From contig NZ_CAJSLV010000002.1 of assembly GCF_907177275.1 (NCBI RefSeq), positions 1-64,000 on the forward strand: 64,000 nucleotides of DNA, in the 5' to 3' direction. The DNA comes from Actinacidiphila cocklensis. GTDB lineage: Bacteria > Actinomycetota > Actinomycetes > Streptomycetales > Streptomycetaceae. Under the pieces are notes generated by a model. That model saw only the letters and a list, made by a program, of their open reading frames with translations. It did not search any database and was not told the DNA's origin. Of the stretch, positions 60,987 through 64,000 are shown piece after piece (the first letter of the stretch is position 1; the number at the start of each line of letters is the position of its first letter). The position numbers and the translations under genes are program-made.

Positions 60987-62510
60987 TCACCGGCCGGCCC
61001 CGGAGATCAGGGGGCGGCCGGACCCCGCGGCCAGCCGGGCCTCGGCGGCGGCCCAGCCGCGGCCGTCGCCCTGCGGGCGGTAGTGCCGCAACTGCTTTGT
61101 CTCCGCGACGAGTTGCCGCATCTCCGCCAGGCCGCCGACCAGACCGCGGGCGCGTGCCTGCAGCAGGACGTTGCCGATCGCGGTGGCCTCCGCGGGTCCG
61201 GCGACGACCGGCAAACCGGTGGCGTCGGCGGTCAGTTGGCAGAGCAGCGCGTTGCGGCTGCCGCCGCCGACGAGGTGGACGCGGGTGATGTCGCGGCCGG
61301 CGAGTTCCGCCGCCCGGTGCAGCACCCGGCGGTGCGCCAGGGCCAGGCTGTCCAGCACGCAGCGGATCACCGCGCCCGGTTCGGCAGGCGGGCGCCGTCC
61401 GGTGTGGACGCACGCGGCGGCGATGGTGGCGGGCATGTCGTCGGGGGCGAGGAACTCCGGTGCGTCCGGGTCGATCAGTGCCGCGAGCGGTTCGGCCCCG
61501 GCGGCCGCGGTGAGCAGCGGGGCCAGGGCGACCGGCCGGCCCTGCGCGGCCCAGGCGCGGCGGCACTCCTCGACCAGCCACATGCCCATGATGTTGCGCA
61601 GGTAGCGGACGGTGCCGTCGACACCGCGCTCGTTGGTGAAGCCGGCCGCCCGTGACTCCTCGGTGAGCACGGGCGCGTCCAGTTCCAGACCGGCCAGTGA
61701 CCAGGTCCCGCAGGAGATGTACGCGGCGCCCGCGCCGGTCGCCGGCACCGCGGCCACCGCCGACGCCGTGTCGTGCGAGGCCACGGCGACCACGGGCGTG
61801 CCGGGGGCCAGCCCGGTGGCCGCGGTGACGTGCGGCAGCAGGGCGCCGGCCGGCGTGCCGGGTTCCCGCAGCGGCGGCAGCAGGGCGGGGTCGATCCCGG
61901 TGGCCGCCGCGATGTCCCGCGACCAGGTGCCGGTCCTGACGTCGAGCAGGCCGGTGGTGGAGGCGTTGGTGATCTCGGCGCCGACGGAGCCGGTGAGCCA
62001 GTACGCCAGCAGGTCGGGGACGAGCAACAGCGTGCGGGCAGCCGCGAGTTGGGCCGAGTCCCGAGCCGCCGCCAGCTGGAAGACCGTGTTGAAGGGCAGG
62101 TGCTGCAGCCCGGTGATGCCGTACAGCCGCCGCGCGCCGACCTGGTCGCGTACCCGTTCCGCGAGGCCCCGGGTGCGGTCGTCGCGGTAGTGGTGGGGCA
62201 GGCCGAGCAGCGCGCCGTCCGCGTCGAGCAGGCCGTAGTCCACCGCCCAGGTGTCGATGCCGACCGACGCCACAGGGCCGGTCCCTGCGGCTTCGCGCAG
62301 CCCGTCGAGCACGCCCTGGAAGAGCCCTGGCAGGTTCCAGTACAGCCCGGTGGGCAGCCGCAGCGGTGTGTTGGGGAAGCGGTGGACCTCGGTGAGGTCC
62401 AGGCCGCCCTGCCCCACCCGGCCGACGATCACCCGCCCGCTCGTCGCCCCCAGGTCCACCGCGGCGAAGGCGGTCGGGGCGGCGGACGCGGGCGGAGCGG
62501 TCGAGGTCAC
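60987..62510 (-). CDS. rhaB: Rhamnulokinase (FGGY family)
   Basis: Kinase of 507 residues phosphorylating L-rhamnulose. N-terminal ATPase motif VDLGATSGRVIVGRV (18-32), DTWAVDYGLLD (about 87-97), IDPALLPPLREPGT and the C-terminal nucleotide-binding HLVGGGSRNALLCQLTAD fit rhamnulokinase. The neighbour at the right is the bifunctional rhamnulose-1-phosphate aldolase/dehydrogenase, in agreement with a rhamnose catabolic operon (65 bases between). The 160 bases to the SDR gene contain no recognisable gene. Confidence 0.9.
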   Translation of the reverse strand: MTSTAPPASAAPTAFAAVDLGATSGRVIVGRVGQGGLDLTEVHRFPNTPLRLPTGLYWNLPGLFQGVLDGLREAAGTGPVASVGIDTWAVDYGLLDADGALLGLPHHYRDDRTRGLAERVRDQVGARRLYGITGLQHLPFNTVFQLAAARDSAQLAAARTLLLVPDLLAYWLTGSVGAEITNASTTGLLDVRTGTWSRDIAAATGIDPALLPPLREPGTPAGALLPHVTAATGLAPGTPVVAVASHDTASAVAAVPATGAGAAYISCGTWSLAGLELDAPVLTEESRAAGFTNERGVDGTVRYLRNIMGMWLVEECRRAWAAQGRPVALAPLLTAAAGAEPLAALIDPDAPEFLAPDDMPATIAAACVHTGRRPPAEPGAVIRCVLDSLALAHRRVLHRAAELAGRDITRVHLVGGGSRNALLCQLTADATGLPVVAGPAEATAIGNVLLQARARGLVGGLAEMRQLVAETKQLRHYRPQGDGRGWAAAEARLAAGSGRPLISGAGR

Positions 62511-62575
62511 GGGGCATTCCTTCTGCGGGTGGGGGACAGGGCGGCGGACGGCGGCACCGCGGTGCGCGTCCCTGC

Positions 62576-64000
62576 TCAGCGGAGGAAGGCGGCTGCGACT
62601 CCGGCGTCGACGGGGATGTGGAGGCCGGTGGTGTGGGTGAGGTCGCCGGCGGTGAGGGCGTAGACGGCGTTTGCGACGTGTTCGGGGAGTACTTCTCGTT
62701 TGAGGAGGGTGCGTTGGGCGTAGTACTCGCCGAGTTCGGTTTCTTCGATTCCGTAGACGGCGGCGCGTTGGGCGCCCCAGCCGGCGGCGAAGATGCCGGA
62801 GCCGCGGACGACGCCGTCGGGGTTGATGCCGTTGACGCGGATGCCGTGTTCGCCGAGTTCGGCGGCCAGGAGGCGGACCTGGTGGGCTTGGTCGGCTTTG
62901 GTGGCGGAGTAGGCGATGTTGTTGGGTCCTGCGAACACGGCGTTTTTGGAGGCGATGTAGATGATGTCGCCGCCGAGGGCCTGCTGTGTCATGACGCGGG
63001 CTGCTTCGCGGGAGACGAGGAAGGAGCCGCGGGCCATGATGCGGTGCTGGAGGTCCCAGTCGGCTGCGGTGGTCTGCAGGAGGGGTTTGGACAGGGAGAT
63101 CCCGGCGTTGTTGACGACCAGGTCGATCCCGCCGAAGGCGAGCAGGGCCTGTTCGAATGCGGCGGTGATCTGCTGTTCGTCGGTGACGTCGACGGTGACG
63201 GCCACCGCCTTGTCGGGGCCGCCCAACTCCTCGGCAACCGCCTTCGCGTTGTCGGTGTTGAGGTCGGCGATGACGACGCAGGCGCCTTCTGCGACGAGGC
63301 GGTGGGCGATGGCTTTGCCGATGCCGGAGCCTGCGCCGGTGACCAGGGCGATGCGGGTGGCCAGGGGTTTGGGTGTGGGCATGCGGCGGAGTTTGGCCTC
63401 TTCGAGTTCCCAGTACTCGATGCGGAACTTCTCCGACTCTTCGATGGGCCGGTAGGTGGAGAGGGCTTCGGCGCCGTGCATGACGTTGATGGCGTTGAGG
63501 TAGAACTCGCCGGCGACGCGGGCGGTCTGTTTGTCCTTGCCGAAGCTGAACATGCCCACTCCGGGGACGAGCACGATGGCGGGGTCGGCGCCGCGCATGG
63601 CGGGGGAGTGGGGTGTGGCGTGTCGCTGGTAGTAGGCGGCGTATTCGGCGCGGTAGGCGGTGTGGAGTTCACGCAGCCGGGCCGTGGTCTGCTCCAGGGG
63701 GGTGGTGGGGGGCAGGTCGAGGACCAGGGGTCGGACTTTGGTGCGCAGGAAGTGGTCGGGGCAGGAGGTGCCGAGTGCTGCGAGGCGGGGGTGTTCGGTG
63801 CGGGCCAGGAAGTCCAGTACTTCGGGGGTGTCGGTGAAGTGGCCGACCTGGGGGTGGTCGGTGGAGGCGAGCGAGCGGATCAGCGGGGTGAGTGCGGCGG
63901 CCCGTGACCTGCGCTCGGCGGGGGGCAGTGGCAGGTAGCCGTCCAGTACGGGGCCGAAGGGCTCGGGTCGGCCGTTGTTCGTGAGGAAGGCTTCGGCGGT
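62576..64000 (-). CDS. Bifunctional rhamnulose-1-phosphate aldolase/lactaldehyde dehydrogenase, partial
   Basis: The C-terminal 474 residues or so of a longer protein whose start lies beyond base 64000; the frame is open to the window edge. The aldolase-like part ends near 63400 with IVLVPGVGMFSFGKD. The SDR half contains VTGAGSGIGKAIAHRL, NNAGISLSK and YSATK, and ends at 62576. In actinomycetes such fusions (RhaE or RhaEW) convert rhamnulose 1-phosphate to dihydroxyacetone phosphate and lactate or related products. Third-position C is strongly preferred over G here, unlike rhaB. Confidence 0.88.
   Translation of the reverse strand, partial: TAEAFLTNNGRPEPFGPVLDGYLPLPPAERRSRAAALTPLIRSLASTDHPQVGHFTDTPEVLDFLARTEHPRLAALGTSCPDHFLRTKVRPLVLDLPPTTPLEQTTARLRELHTAYRAEYAAYYQRHATPHSPAMRGADPAIVLVPGVGMFSFGKDKQTARVAGEFYLNAINVMHGAEALSTYRPIEESEKFRIEYWELEEAKLRRMPTPKPLATRIALVTGAGSGIGKAIAHRLVAEGACVVIADLNTDNAKAVAEELGGPDKAVAVTVDVTDEQQITAAFEQALLAFGGIDLVVNNAGISLSKPLLQTTAADWDLQHRIMARGSFLVSREAARVMTQQALGGDIIYIASKNAVFAGPNNIAYSATKADQAHQVRLLAAELGEHGIRVNGINPDGVVRGSGIFAAGWGAQRAAVYGIEETELGEYYAQRTLLKREVLPEHVANAVYALTAGDLTHTTGLHIPVDAGVAAAFLR

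Noticed and set aside
62618..63907. Glycine/valine-rich open frame of 429 codons opposite the rhamnulose-phosphate aldolase
   Set aside because: Looks tidy because the opposite strand is C-biased at the third position; no recognisable domain, and the minus-strand frame has clear SDR motifs.

Overview
The window is very GC-rich, with dense genes, overlapping ATGA/GTGA/TGATG junctions, many GTG starts and long spurious antisense frames. With the gene families present (GPP34, YunG, DUF6381-like, an ECF42-type sigma factor, lipoprotein sugar ABC importers without their own ATPase) this points to a Streptomyces-type actinomycete, probably Streptomycetaceae. No rRNA, tRNA, CRISPR array or complete insertion sequence was recognised. 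The region looks like accessory chromosome specialised in carbohydrate uptake.

Layout. 1-6663: a xylobiose/cello-oligosaccharide-type unit (binding protein, two permeases, GH3 glycosidase) with a divergent LacI regulator and a clustered operator. 6723-11439: PP2C phosphatase, ClC transporter (with an apparent ATC start codon), O6-methylguanine-DNA methyltransferase, an unknown protein and a GNAT acetyltransferase. 11457-16970: a DesK/NarL two-component system divergent from an ABC-2 exporter, one of whose permeases carries a large exported insert. 16988-17203: foldback repeats. 17366-21497: a four-gene redox/signalling operon (response regulator fused to a thioredoxin-reductase-like flavoprotein, cNMP-domain histidine kinase, UBP zinc finger, GPP34). 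21656-24226: secreted protein, SDR, DMT transporter. 24341-32084: GH38 alpha-mannosidase plus ABC importer with a divergent ROK regulator. 32309-38187: DinB-like protein, a decayed gene, gnd, thioesterase, and a CitE-like lyase with a class III CoA-transferase.

38284-48741 is the most unusual locus. It is one polycistronic block on the minus strand: LacI regulator, two sugar permeases, a binding lipoprotein, four consecutive and divergent ADP-ribosylglycohydrolase-family genes, and a ribokinase. Nearly all junctions overlap by 1-4 bases. I infer a dedicated pathway that imports a ribosylated compound, cleaves it with several specialised glycohydrolases and phosphorylates the released ribose. 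One hydrolase has a degraded metal site. A palindromic LacI-type operator sits just upstream of the first gene.

48960-54761: a MITE-like element, a DapA/NanA-family lyase with an MFS transporter under a divergent FCD-type GntR regulator with a strong operator, and a FUSC-family membrane protein. 54961-59839: DUF6381-like small protein, FMN-dependent hydroxy-acid oxidase, YunG-like protein, a YCII/DGPF protein paired with an ECF42-like sigma factor, a small secreted protein and an unknown protein. 60086-64000: an SDR, rhamnulokinase and the 3' part of a bifunctional rhamnulose-phosphate aldolase/dehydrogenase that runs off the window. Its codon use is distinctly C-ending.

The three sugar importers each have their own regulator (LacI, ROK, LacI) but no ATPase gene nearby. 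They probably share a multi-operon ATPase of the MsiK type encoded elsewhere. Functions are inferred from protein motifs read by eye; no database search was possible.
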